Positions 1 to 8,329 of a DNA stretch of 64,000 nucleotides are shown piece after piece. Both the position numbers and the translations under genes were made by a program. The stretch covers positions 124,001-188,000 of the forward strand of contig SCKJ01000002.1 of assembly GCA_004124875.1 (NCBI GenBank), in the 5' to 3' direction. Origin of the DNA: Fidelibacterota bacterium (GTDB lineage: Bacteria > Fidelibacterota > Marinisomatia > SCGC-AAA003-L08 > TS1B11). Below the pieces are notes generated by a model. That model was not told the DNA's origin. It saw nothing but the letters and a program-made list of their open reading frames with translations, and did not search any database. Position 1 is the first letter of the stretch. Every line of letters begins with the position of its first letter.

Positions 1-1194
1 CACCCCGGCGAAAAACTGGCCGGTAAAACCGCTTCCACTTATGCCTTGTGCCGGGTGAAGGCGGCCCTCGACGCAGTGTCTGTTGGCACGCTCACGATTA
101 CACTTGAAGGGAATATCCTGACGGTGAATGTCGTCCAGGAGACGGTGGCGAATTCGTCGACGGAATTCAACAACATCGACGGGCCGGACGGGCTGACCGA
201 CAAGCAGCTCAGCAGCAGTCACTTTCTCGACGATTGGCAGTTCACCTACCGCGCCAAAGTGATCAACAATCCCTCGCCCAAACAGGCGACATCGACGCTG
301 TACGAGTTGACTATTTATGCAACGCTTGTCAGTGGGTCCGGTGCCCTGGAATGGAAATGGCTGGTCAACCTCAAAGGCCGCAAGGACGATGGCTCCGGCA
401 CCTACACCGGGTCGGCGGGCGCGCTCATTGAGAACCCAGCCGATGTGATGCGCCAGATACTGGCCAACGATTGCGCTGTGGCCAACATCGACACCGCCGC
501 CTTTACCACCGCCCGGACCGCCCGCAGTGGCTGGAAGTACGCCTTCTCCTACGGCATCAATGACAGTGCCACCGCCCGGAAGCTGTTCACCAAGTGGGGC
601 CAGGACGCGCTCATGGCGATATTCTACAACCTGGACAACGAGCTGACCATCAAGGCCATCGCCGACACCTACAGCGACAGCGACGTGGACCGCACACTCG
701 ACTGGAAAGTGCTGGAGCGGCTGGGCAAGATCGTCCCTGGCCGGACGAGCATCGAGGACATCATCACCAAAGTGGTGGTGAACTACAACTGGAACTATGT
801 CTCGGGGAACTATGCGTCACAGGTGACGGCTGAGTCGACCACCATGCAGACCAAGTACAACGTGACGGCCGCCGAGACCACGCTGACGCTCGACCTGCCG
901 GAAGTTCGCCACACTACCACGGCCCAGAATATCGCCGACCGGATACTCAAGTGGCGGCAGCAGCCGCATAACCTCCTGGAGGTGCCGCTGCCGGTGGAGG
1001 ACTGGGACCTGGCGCCGGGCGACGTGTACAAACTGACCAATGTGGATGGCAAAGCGGCCGGCCTGGGTGAGGACGTGACCGTAGAGGTGACGCGGGCGGG
1101 GCAGCCGATCTACCCTTACTGGTGGATCTACCAGACGCCGTGGGGTGGCGGCGCCAAAACGGCGAAAGCCATCCAGCTGCATAAGACGACCTGA
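1..1194 (+). CDS. Phage tail/baseplate-like protein, 5'-partial
   Basis: The reading frame is open from base 1 with no stop, so the gene starts upstream of the window; a TTG at 46 is only an internal candidate. About 397 residues are visible. They are polar and β-rich, with W/Y-rich stretches near the C-terminus, typical of phage structural proteins. It overlaps the tail-fibre-like gene by one base (TGATG at 1192-1196), which indicates one transcript and translational coupling. I assign it to the tail tip or baseplate from position and composition and did not recognise a named family. Confidence 0.6.
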   Translation, partial: HPGEKLAGKTASTYALCRVKAALDAVSVGTLTITLEGNILTVNVVQETVANSSTEFNNIDGPDGLTDKQLSSSHFLDDWQFTYRAKVINNPSPKQATSTLYELTIYATLVSGSGALEWKWLVNLKGRKDDGSGTYTGSAGALIENPADVMRQILANDCAVANIDTAAFTTARTARSGWKYAFSYGINDSATARKLFTKWGQDALMAIFYNLDNELTIKAIADTYSDSDVDRTLDWKVLERLGKIVPGRTSIEDIITKVVVNYNWNYVSGNYASQVTAESTTMQTKYNVTAAETTLTLDLPEVRHTTTAQNIADRILKWRQQPHNLLEVPLPVEDWDLAPGDVYKLTNVDGKAAGLGEDVTVEVTRAGQPIYPYWWIYQTPWGGGAKTAKAIQLHKTT

Positions 1195-3407
1195 TGCTGG
1201 GCGCCCGCACCATCACGCTCTATCCTGACCTGGGCAGAAAGTACCTGCAGACGGGCCATCCCCTGCTGCGGCTGGCCACCGGGTTCGCGGCCAACAACCT
1301 GGCGATTGCCCAGGATGGCCAGCTCTATAACCTGATGGACCGGGACCGCAACGCCCGGTCGACGATCACCCTGGCGGCCCTGTCCATCAACGGCGGCTTT
1401 GACGATGCCACCGGCTGGACGGCGGGGGGTAATTGGAATATTGGCGGGGGTAAGGCCAGCACAGACAGTGGCGCCGGCACAAGCGATTTGACCCGCGCAA
1501 CCGCCATGATAGTCGGGGTGACTTACTCGGTGACCTTTACAATCCTTACCCAGGTTTCGGGCGATGTAAAGGTGAAACTCGGCACCGCCGCCGGTACAGT
1601 CCGGACTGCGCCGGCCACCTATACGGAGATCATCACCTGTGCCGGCAACACGACGCTAACTCTCAGCGCCGATGATGCCTCGGAGCTGGCTATCGACAAT
1701 GTGTCGATCACACCGATGAGCGGCTACTACCTGGAGTATGGCTTCGACAAGCGGCGGGACTTCGATAGCCTGGTCATTGACGGCCACAACCTGCGCAATG
1801 TCTACCCGGACCAGCTGGGGCAGATGATCGAGCCCAAGACACACACCTCGTCCAGCCATGCCTCGGCCAGTGACGTGGCCGCCGACAGTTACGTGTCCCG
1901 GCTGCTGGGCAAAGCGACGCCGTTCCTTGATCTTGACGGGGTGGATGATAAGGTGAGCGTGGCCGATTCGCCGCAGCTTGATTTCGGGAAGGGGGACGGC
2001 ACATTGGGCGGGTGGTTCTACATGCCCGATGTCTCAGGGGATGTCAGATTTATTACGCGCCACGTTGACGGCAATAATGACGTCTGGTTTATGTACCAAA
2101 AGGGCGGCGGGATTCTGCAGGCGGCGGCTTATATCGGCGGAATCTATTTCCAACGGGCCGAAGTATCCTGGACGCCGACAGCGAATAGATGGTATCACCT
2201 TGTCTGGACGTTTGTCAACGGCACCTCCAACGCCCTTTACATCGATGGCGTTTCGCAAACTCTATCCACCAATACGACCACGGGTGGCGACATAGCCCTG
2301 ACGCAAGCGATGGAGTTTGGTTTCGACGATCATACCACAACTTATTTCCGCCTTCACATGAGGGGCGCGCGGATGTATAACCGCTCCCTTTCTTCGGCAG
2401 AGGTGACGACCTGGTATGATGGCGGCGTTATTGCAACGGCGGATCAGTGGAGCAGCCAAACAGCGCTGCAGACATCTAACTTTGTTAATGCCGGTTATGC
2501 CACATTCGATGGCGCCAGCGCTACCGGCTTTCATGCTATATGGGGGGCGGGAACTGACAGAGCAGGGACAGTTGACGAAATGGCGCTTGTGGCTGGTGTC
2601 ACTTATAACGTCACCTTCAACCTCAACGCCGCGTTATGGCAGAACCCTACCATATTCCTGGTGGACGCTCTTAACGGCAATGACATTGGCGGAGGGCCGC
2701 AAACGGCTACGCCAGGCTTCAATAAAAACCTCACCTTTTTATGCACCCAGACCACGACTGGGGCATTTCAGTTTCAAAACACAGCGGCTGCTGAATATAC
2801 GTTGGCTAATTTTAAAATAGTGCCGCTCGGCTGTGTGGCAGAGTGGGGGCCGGACGGGATCAACCAGGCTGATGGGAAGTTGTACGACGCCTCCAGCAAT
2901 AACCTTGATGGCACTATCACCGGCGCCGATGCCTACCACACGCCGGAGAGCGCCACTGAGTACGAGGCGACCCTGGTTGAGTTCACGCAGGTCAATGCGC
3001 TGTTCGCCTACCTTGACTTCAATCCCAACGACGCCCTGCCGGCAGCCGACCTGCTGATGGGCCGCGTCTACTGGAGCAACAAGATAGCCCTGAACATGAT
3101 CCTGCCGCAGGAGGCGCTGGAGGTCGGCGAAGGGGGCGGCCCAGGATCGATGCAGGTGAGCAGTTTCGAGAGGGGCGGGGAGGCCATGGCGCCGCTGTTC
3201 CGGGGCCTCAGCGATGCCGTGAAGGACCAGGTCATCGAGGCCTGGGATATCCATCAGGCGAAGTTCCCGCTGTATGCCAAGCTCGTCGATCCGGATGATG
3301 CCAGCGAGATCACGATCCGGGCCGTCTGGTTTGATGGCCCGCCGCAGGTCCGCCGGACGGGGTCGGTGTGGGAGGTGGTTATACCGCTGCGGGGGGTGCC
3401 GCTGTGA
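1194..3407 (+). CDS. Phage tail-fibre/receptor-binding-like protein with LamG domain
   Basis: 737 residues. Residues about 240-415 resemble a concanavalin/LamG jelly-roll: FLDLDGVDDKV near its start, then WYHLVWTF and ALYIDGV, then a Y-N-R-x-L-S-S-A-E-V end motif. Two further β-sandwich-like modules flank it, near residues 65-175 and 440-545. Both contain the V-G/A-G-V-T-Y-x-V-T-F pattern of carbohydrate-binding-like modules common in phage tail proteins. The last ~170 residues match no family I know and may anchor the protein to the tail. The likely role is host-surface recognition. The ATG overlaps the stop of the preceding gene. Confidence 0.65.
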   Translation: MLGARTITLYPDLGRKYLQTGHPLLRLATGFAANNLAIAQDGQLYNLMDRDRNARSTITLAALSINGGFDDATGWTAGGNWNIGGGKASTDSGAGTSDLTRATAMIVGVTYSVTFTILTQVSGDVKVKLGTAAGTVRTAPATYTEIITCAGNTTLTLSADDASELAIDNVSITPMSGYYLEYGFDKRRDFDSLVIDGHNLRNVYPDQLGQMIEPKTHTSSSHASASDVAADSYVSRLLGKATPFLDLDGVDDKVSVADSPQLDFGKGDGTLGGWFYMPDVSGDVRFITRHVDGNNDVWFMYQKGGGILQAAAYIGGIYFQRAEVSWTPTANRWYHLVWTFVNGTSNALYIDGVSQTLSTNTTTGGDIALTQAMEFGFDDHTTTYFRLHMRGARMYNRSLSSAEVTTWYDGGVIATADQWSSQTALQTSNFVNAGYATFDGASATGFHAIWGAGTDRAGTVDEMALVAGVTYNVTFNLNAALWQNPTIFLVDALNGNDIGGGPQTATPGFNKNLTFLCTQTTTGAFQFQNTAAAEYTLANFKIVPLGCVAEWGPDGINQADGKLYDASSNNLDGTITGADAYHTPESATEYEATLVEFTQVNALFAYLDFNPNDALPAADLLMGRVYWSNKIALNMILPQEALEVGEGGGPGSMQVSSFERGGEAMAPLFRGLSDAVKDQVIEAWDIHQAKFPLYAKLVDPDDASEITIRAVWFDGPPQVRRTGSVWEVVIPLRGVPL

Positions 3408-3652
3408 CGGACCATGCCGGTTATGATCGCATGAAGGACCACGACCTGCTGGTAGCCCTGAACACCAAGACGGACGATGTGAAGGATGACATCAAGGATA
3501 TGCGGCTGGAGCAGGCAAAACTCCACGACCGGATCGACGCGGTGCATAGTCGAGTGAACGGGGCCCATGCCCGGATCAATAAGATTTCAGCGGCGATCTG
3601 GGCGATCGCCGGAATTGGAACCATCATCGGCAGTATACTGGCTGCCATTTAA
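3404..3652 (+). CDS. XhlA-like coiled-coil plus membrane anchor protein
   Basis: 82 residues from a GTG whose GTGA overlaps the stop of the tail-fibre gene. Residues ~18-58 are a charged, heptad-like helix (repeated D-D-I/V-K-D, then H-A-R-I-N). A single C-terminal membrane segment follows (I-W-A-I-A-G-I-G-T-I-I-G-S-I-L). This helix-plus-anchor layout is that of XhlA/hemolysin-like proteins found beside phage holins. The neighbouring small membrane protein supports a lysis-cassette role. An upstream ATG at 3368 is in frame but would overlap the tail gene by 40 bases. No endolysin is visible. Confidence 0.55.
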   Translation: MTDHAGYDRMKDHDLLVALNTKTDDVKDDIKDMRLEQAKLHDRIDAVHSRVNGAHARINKISAAIWAIAGIGTIIGSILAAI

Positions 3653-3665
3653 TGAGGAGGTTGGT

Positions 3666-3875
3666 ATGTTAAAACTAATTAGATTCGTGCCGGGATCGCG
3701 GACTTACCTGCTGTCAGTGCTGGCGCTGATCATGGGGCTGTTGCTGCAGGCGGATGCCCAGGAGTTGTTTACCCTGAGCCCGATCGTCAAGATGGCGCTG
3801 GCCATGGGGCTGACGATCGTGGCGCCGCTGATACCGATCTATCTGCGGAAGGCACTGCCGAAGGACTATCGATAG
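3666..3875 (+). CDS. Holin-like small membrane protein
   Basis: 69 residues starting at ATG 3666, preceded by a good ribosome site (GAGGAGG about 6 bases upstream). Two hydrophobic segments are visible: T-Y-L-L-S-V-L-A-L-I-M-G-L-L-L, and K-M-A-L-A-M-G-L-T-I-V-A-P-L-I-P-I-Y-L. The tail is basic (R-K-A-L-P-K-D-Y-R). Size, topology and position at the end of a phage late region next to an XhlA-like gene suggest a holin. No family motif proves it. Confidence 0.45.
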   Translation: MLKLIRFVPGSRTYLLSVLALIMGLLLQADAQELFTLSPIVKMALAMGLTIVAPLIPIYLRKALPKDYR

Positions 3876-3943
3876 GGTCTGGTGGAAGTAGGGAGTGTTG
3901 CCTATGTGTTACCGGATAATGAGAATGTCGACGGGAGGTGCGC

Positions 3944-4002
3944 CGCTTGGAAAGCGAGTAGGGGTTAACAGCCCCACGTGGGTTCGAATCCCACCCTCTC
4001 CG
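3944..4002 (+). other. tRNA-Ser(GGA) 3' fragment = prophage attachment site
   Basis: The 3' half of a serine tRNA is intact. It has the anticodon loop TTGGAAA (anticodon GGA at 3949-3951), a long variable arm, a T-arm with stem GTGGG/CCCAC (3978-3994), the acceptor 3' strand CCTCTCC (3995-4001) and discriminator G (4002). The 5' half is absent: no GGAGAGG acceptor strand or D-arm lies upstream. The anticodon stem pairs for only three bases (CGC/GCG), and its outer two positions mismatch, so homology begins near 3944. This is the signature of the displaced tRNA end left by tRNA-targeted integration. Confidence 0.85.
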
Positions 4003-4489
4003 CAAATGTGTCTTTAAGCGTTGTAATAACAGTTCCTAGGACGAGTAGGTATAGTGAGACGCGTCAGAAACGTGCCTGTTGTGCCGGGACAAATAAGCGG
4101 CCCACTGGCACAATATTGGCCCGTTAACAAAATATAAACCGCGCAGCGGTCCGCACCTAACTATCTTGGGCGTTTTGATGGCCATAGCGTGCCACCGGCT
4201 TCCTCATTCCCCCTAACCCAATACCACGGCCCATCAAAACTTATTGACAAGGCCGGTCTATGTCCTTAAACTTAACATAGATGTTAACTATTGGGGATGA
4301 GCCACTTGTCGATCAAGTCTTTTCTCCATTGCTTGCCGCACAAGGCGGGAAGCGGGGGCGAGGCGCCATTTATGTGGGTGCGCTTCAGGTTTGATTTCTG
4401 CTTTTTCACGCTTGCCGGGGTACCATTAATGCGACCCTGGAAAACTTTGCTCAACAGATGAGCAGGACCTCAACAACACGAAAGGAAAA
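4003..4489. other. Gene-free host flank of the prophage
   Basis: No credible coding frame. It contains an imperfect inverted repeat: GTTTTGATGGCC at 4172-4183 and GGCCCATCAAAAC at 4228-4240, with a 44-base spacer that is not itself structured. A promoter-like pair follows at 4244-4272. The last bases hold the ribosome site for the YCII-like gene (AAGGAA before ATG). The rest shows nothing I can name. Confidence 0.5.
4244..4272 (+). promoter_or_regulatory. Candidate sigma-70-type promoter
   Basis: TTGACA at 4244-4249, a 17-base spacer, then TAAACT at 4267-4272 (4/6 to TATAAT). It points toward the YCII-like gene about 220 bases downstream, so it would give a long leader. The perfect -35 is the main support. 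Confidence 0.3.
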
Positions 4490-4783
4490 ATGATGAAGAA
4501 TTTCTTATTCTTAGCCATTGGGTTCGAAAAACAGACCGACACCGCTATGGCCGCCTGGGAAAAATGGTTCGAGTCCAATGCCGACAAGATCGTCGACAAA
4601 GGCGCTCCCACGGTGTCAGGACGCGAGTTGACGAAATCGGGCACTGGCGAACTGCCCCTCGATGACGCGGCGATTTCCGGATACATGATAGTGAAGGCTG
4701 CCGACATGGACGAAGCGGTCAAGATCGCTGAAGGCAGCCCGATCAACCACTCCCTGCGTATCTACGAAACGATGACGATGTGA
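4490..4783 (+). CDS. YCII-related (DGPF-like) small protein, copy 1
   Basis: 97 residues. The N-terminus K-N-F-L-F-L-A-I-G-F-E, the central A-W-E-K-W-F-E, the G-R-E-L-T-K-S-G-T block and the end S-G-Y-M-I-V-K-A...A-V-K-I-A-E-G-S-P-I fit the YCII-related α+β fold, a ferredoxin-like family often of unknown function. Two ATGs occur in tandem (4490 and 4493); a ribosome site AAGGAA lies just upstream. A close paralogue sits at 5353-5643. This copy has host-like GC-rich codon use, unlike copy 2. Biochemical function is unknown. Confidence 0.7.
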   Translation: MMKNFLFLAIGFEKQTDTAMAAWEKWFESNADKIVDKGAPTVSGRELTKSGTGELPLDDAAISGYMIVKAADMDEAVKIAEGSPINHSLRIYETMTM

Positions 4784-4873
4784 TGACGGCCGTCGATCCG
4801 GGGCTGCCTTACTCGTGAGATCATCTCCCAACGCCGGAGCATCTGGACCGGGTGCATCTGCCGATAGTGAAGG

Positions 4874-4889
4874 CCCCTCAGGAGAGGGG
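4874..4889 (+). terminator. Hairpin after YCII copy 1
   Basis: CCCCTC (4874-4879), loop AGGA, GAGGGG (4884-4889), followed by TTATT but no strong T-run. A hairpin of the same stem sequence follows copy 2 at 5728-5745. It is a weak intrinsic terminator at best. Confidence 0.4.
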
Positions 4890-4945
4890 TTATTGCGTAT
4901 TCAAGGGGGGCGGCTGACCCCGTTTGACGGTGACGAACTTAATCG

Positions 4946-5356
4946 TTGACCGGATCATTTGAATCAGTTAACCTAACCTGGAAATTAACTATCATCACTG
5001 ACATCCACATACCCCAAGACTTGGATACCGTGTTTGAGGCGCTCGCCAACAAGCATCGCCGCGACATTATTTATGTGCTCGGGCTGCAGCCTTGCTCCAT
5101 CAGTTTTCTGGCACAAATGCGCGGGCTATCCCTGCCGGCGATTCACAAGCATATCAAGATTCTGGAGGACGCAGGCATGATCATTCGCAAAAAGATGGGT
5201 CGTACCAACTACCTGACGCTCAACCGGCATTCGTTGCGGGGGCTTCAAAATTGGCTTATGCAATATCACACTTACTGGGGTAGTGACGAGGAAACCTTGG
5301 AAAACTATGCTCAATTTTTGGGCAAATCGCAAAACAAAAAAAAGGAGAAAAAATGA
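4946..5356 (+). CDS. ArsR-family winged-helix repressor
   Basis: 136 residues if TTG 4946 is used. TTG 5021 or GTG 5030 would start nearer the conserved domain, and no ribosome site decides between them. The core V-F-E-A-L-A-N-K-H-R-R-D-I-I-Y-V-L, the recognition helix region L-S-L-P-A-I-H-K-H-I-K-I-L-E-D-A-G-M-I and the wing R-K-K-M-G-R-T-N-Y-L-T-L are typical of the ArsR type. No metal-binding CxCxxC is present, so it resembles the non-metal ArsR regulators that are often paired with YCII- or SRPBCC-type genes. The lysine-rich tail overlaps the next gene by ATGA. Confidence 0.8.
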   Translation: MTGSFESVNLTWKLTIITDIHIPQDLDTVFEALANKHRRDIIYVLGLQPCSISFLAQMRGLSLPAIHKHIKILEDAGMIIRKKMGRTNYLTLNRHSLRGLQNWLMQYHTYWGSDEETLENYAQFLGKSQNKKKEKK

Positions 5357-5643
5357 AGAAATTTTTATTTTTGTATTACGGGTTTGTAACCCCTACTGAG
5401 GAAATAGGGGCGGCCTGGGGTAAATGGTTTGAAGCGGTTGGAGACAAGTTTGTCGATACCGGTAACCCATTCGGTTATGGAAGAGAAATCACAAAATCCG
5501 GAACCAAAGAATTGACACTAGATTTGGAGGCCTTAACCGGCTACTCAATTATTAATGCAGCGGACATTGATGAGGCAGAAAAAATTGCCAAAACCTGCCC
5601 AATCATTACCAGCATCAGGATATACGAAGCAGATTCGATGTAA
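5353..5643 (+). CDS. YCII-related small protein, copy 2
   Basis: 96 residues, paralogous to the protein at 4490-4783 along its whole length. Shared features are K-x-F-L-F-L, A-W-x-K-W-F-E, D-K-x-V-D, G-R-E-x-T-K-S-G-T-x-E-L and R-I-Y-E at the end. Its ATG overlaps the arsR stop (ATGA) and its ribosome site GGAG lies inside arsR, so the two are co-translated. The gene is visibly more A+T-rich than copy 1 and the surrounding genes, which hints that the arsR-YCII pair arrived separately. Function unknown. Confidence 0.75.
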   Translation: MKKFLFLYYGFVTPTEEIGAAWGKWFEAVGDKFVDTGNPFGYGREITKSGTKELTLDLEALTGYSIINAADIDEAEKIAKTCPIITSIRIYEADSM

Positions 5644-5727
5644 AAGAGTCGCCGACCTCGCTGGTCGTGGCGCATGGGCAGACCCGATCCCCGAACCACC
5701 TTATGAAGTCGCCTCGCGATTGCAAAT

Positions 5728-5745
5728 GCCCCTCGAACGAGGGGC
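5728..5745 (+). terminator. Hairpin after YCII copy 2
   Basis: GCCCCTC (5728-5734), loop GAAC, GAGGGGC (5739-5745): a perfect 7-bp stem followed by TCTTG. It is comparable to the hairpin after copy 1. It probably ends the arsR-YCII transcript, though the T-tract is poor. Confidence 0.5.
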
Positions 5746-5930
5746 TCTTGCGCTTCCGCATCGGGCCTGACACTTCGCGCCATGGGCGGCATAAGCATTA
5801 AATACTGCTGCATGACCATTGTTTGGGGGATTAAATTTCGATTGTGTGATGCGCGTCATGGGCACGTCGCCTGTTTTGCAAGTAAATATGCGCCAGATCA
5901 TTTTATCAGGTAGTTAGTGTAGGATACCCT

Positions 5931-8324
5931 ATGTACACCAAAATAGACGCACTCCGTGCCGTTTCGGCCAAACTGCTGATAGCACTGTTTTTAACGGCGG
6001 CGGCGTTGCCGCTTGCGGCCCAGACCGATGCCTTGGCGCGCGTCTTGAAATCGACGGGGACTGTCACCCTGAAGCGGCGCACTGAAGCCACATTTGGCAC
6101 AGCCCTGCTCGCAGCCATGCAGCTGTTTAATGGAGACGCCATATCATCCGGCGACGACGGATTCGTCTCGCTGGTGTTTCTGGATGACCGGACCCTGCTC
6201 AAAATCAAAGCTAACAGCCAGCTTGAAATCATCGAAAGCGCCAATACCCGTAATATTCAGATGCAGTTCGGGACGATGCGCTCGAAGCTCGACCAACCTT
6301 TGAAAGATTTCTCCGTGGCCACACCCAACTCCGTGGCGTCCGTAAAGGGGACCGATTTCTGGACAGTATCCGATGCTACCGCCGGCGTCGATCAGTTCTA
6401 CGGCATTGAAGGCTTTGTGGAGGTGCTCAACACCATCAGTGGATTGACCCAGAGCCTCACCGCTGGCACGTTGATCCAGTCATTTGCCAATGGGCAAATC
6501 ACCCCGCCGGTGCCGGTAACCCCTGCACAGATGCCGGTTGATCCCGATGACGCCCCTGAGCCGCAGCCGGAACCTGAGGGTGAAGGTGAGGCGACGCCGG
6601 ATGAAACTCCCGCTGAGACGCCCACCGAACCGGCGCCCGATCCCGGCGCGGGTGAACCGGCCCAGCAGACCGTATTTGAAGGGCTGACCCAGGACATCGC
6701 GACTGTGGCAGCTGCTGCGGACACCGTGCAGGAGGATATGGAGGAACCGGCCGAAGAGCCGGAAGCCGAAACGCCCAGTGGTCCCGGTCTGGGTCTGGGT
6801 CTGGGCTCGGTGACCCTTGATGGCGTCACCTACACCTCTATCGCTTTGCGGCCCGAATTTTCAGTCGGAAAACTCGGCGTGGGACTGGACATCGTCGCCT
6901 ACATGGACGCTGAGGGCAATTTCCGCGATGATGAGTGGGACGAGCCGTCCGACATAATGGACAAGATCATGTACCTGCGATGGGGCACAGCGAAGGATCC
7001 GTTCTTCTTCCAGATCGGCGCGTTGCCGAATGTCCAGTACGGCTTTGGCGCCATCATGAGCAGTTATACCAATATGGCCCAATTCCCCGAGGTCCGCAAA
7101 GTCGGCTTTGAAATTGGCGGAAATGTATCAGACCGGGCTCGCCTGCGGGTCTTTGCTGCCGACCTCAAGGAATTCGCAAGCGACGGGGGCTTGGTGGGAC
7201 TGCGCGGCAGCTATAAACTGTCCAGGAATTTCCCGCTGACTCTCGGCTTGAACCTGGTAACGGACCTGAACCAGTATAACGGTCTGACAGATAAGGACGG
7301 CGATGGTTATCCCGATTTCGTGGACGATTTCCCCGATGATAAACGGCTCCGGCTCGATTCTGATGGTGATGGAATTGCTGATAAGTTTGATAGCGACGTT
7401 GATGGGGATGACTTGCTCGATTTTGGGACGGACAACGATGGGGATGGAATTATCGACGGCACAGAGTTGCTGGATACCAATGGTGACGGGCTACCCGGAC
7501 CCGGTCTGCCTTATGATTCGTTTGTTGATCGAAAAAGCGTGCCCTTTAACAAGAAGGATAACGAGAAATCTATACTGGGTGTCAGCCTTGATCTGAGTTA
7601 TCCCATCATCTCCAATAAACTGTTAACGCTGACGGCCTACAGCGAGTATGGCATGCTGCATTACGGCGAGGATGAACTACTCGGGTTGGTAGTGCAAAAT
7701 GGAATCATTGACACTGTCGCCAAGGCCAACAGCGGCTGGGGTCTGGTGGGGCCCGGCGTTCGCGGGCGGCTGTTCGGCTTCATTGACGCATCGCTGGAAT
7801 ACCGCAGGACCTCCTCGCTGTTCCTGCCCGGCTTCTTTAACAGCACGTACGATTTCGAACGGGCGCAGGCTGCCTCCGGGACCGATTCTCTGGGCAGCGC
7901 CATTGAGACGGTGAAGACCAAGGATCAGGTGCTGATTAACAATCCTTACGCACTGTCCGGCTTCTACGGCAGCGCTTCGGCGAATCTGTTCAACCTGGTC
8001 ACATTAGGCGCCGCCTACCAGAATTTGATACCGGCCGACACCTCGGCCGAGGAGAGCAACAGTTTCATCGCCAGTTTGTCCATTAACACGGACCCGATTC
8101 CCAAAATCTCCGAGGCGATGGCGTACTATATCCGCAATAATGATCCTGATGTGTTTGCCTTTAACAAGCCAAGCCCCAACACGACCTGGGGCTTCAGGGT
8201 GGCCTATGCCCTGGCGCCGAATGTCGAAATGGTTTACAATCAGCAGGTCTCTTACCGGTGGACGACCGGCGGGGAGATTGAGGAGGTGCGCCTGTTGACC
8301 ATTGAGACCGCGTTCAGGTTCTAG
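5931..8324 (+). CDS. FecR-domain / TSP3-repeat / outer-membrane β-barrel protein
   Basis: 797 residues. A signal peptide (hydrophobic core L-L-I-A-L-F-L-T-A-A-A-L-P-L-A, cut near A-A-Q) is followed by a FecR domain at about residues 35-190 (G-T-V-T-L-K-R-R, L-F-N-G-D-A-I-S-S-G-D-D-G-F, T-P-N-S-V-A-S-V-K-G-T-D-F). A Pro/Glu-rich linker spans ~190-275. β-strand-rich sequence begins at ~280. Three acidic calcium-binding-like D-x-D-G-D-G units lie at ~454-520. The protein ends T-A-F-R-F, a terminal-Phe barrel signature. It is probably an outer-membrane protein with a periplasmic FecR domain. I know of no function for this combination. Confidence 0.7.
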   Translation: MYTKIDALRAVSAKLLIALFLTAAALPLAAQTDALARVLKSTGTVTLKRRTEATFGTALLAAMQLFNGDAISSGDDGFVSLVFLDDRTLLKIKANSQLEIIESANTRNIQMQFGTMRSKLDQPLKDFSVATPNSVASVKGTDFWTVSDATAGVDQFYGIEGFVEVLNTISGLTQSLTAGTLIQSFANGQITPPVPVTPAQMPVDPDDAPEPQPEPEGEGEATPDETPAETPTEPAPDPGAGEPAQQTVFEGLTQDIATVAAAADTVQEDMEEPAEEPEAETPSGPGLGLGLGSVTLDGVTYTSIALRPEFSVGKLGVGLDIVAYMDAEGNFRDDEWDEPSDIMDKIMYLRWGTAKDPFFFQIGALPNVQYGFGAIMSSYTNMAQFPEVRKVGFEIGGNVSDRARLRVFAADLKEFASDGGLVGLRGSYKLSRNFPLTLGLNLVTDLNQYNGLTDKDGDGYPDFVDDFPDDKRLRLDSDGDGIADKFDSDVDGDDLLDFGTDNDGDGIIDGTELLDTNGDGLPGPGLPYDSFVDRKSVPFNKKDNEKSILGVSLDLSYPIISNKLLTLTAYSEYGMLHYGEDELLGLVVQNGIIDTVAKANSGWGLVGPGVRGRLFGFIDASLEYRRTSSLFLPGFFNSTYDFERAQAASGTDSLGSAIETVKTKDQVLINNPYALSGFYGSASANLFNLVTLGAAYQNLIPADTSAEESNSFIASLSINTDPIPKISEAMAYYIRNNDPDVFAFNKPSPNTTWGFRVAYALAPNVEMVYNQQVSYRWTTGGEIEEVRLLTIETAFRF

Positions 8325-8329
8325 CCTGA

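Larger units (their letters stand above)
1..4002 (+). mobile_element. Right end of an integrated prophage (left part outside the window)
   Basis: Four consecutive plus-strand genes with phage character (tail protein, LamG tail-fibre-like protein, XhlA-like protein, holin-like protein) fill 1-3875 and stop just before a tRNA-Ser 3' fragment at 3944-4002. Phages that integrate into the 3' part of a tRNA gene leave the intact tRNA at one end and a displaced 3' fragment at the other, often with tail and lysis genes beside the fragment, which is what is seen. No integrase, capsid or terminase gene is in view, so they must lie upstream if the element is complete. The boundary is inferred from the tRNA fragment. 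Confidence 0.8.

Noticed and set aside
3787-4005. Minus-strand frame containing W-D-S-N-P-R across the tRNA-Ser fragment
   Set aside because: Same tRNA antisense artefact; it also covers the holin-like gene.
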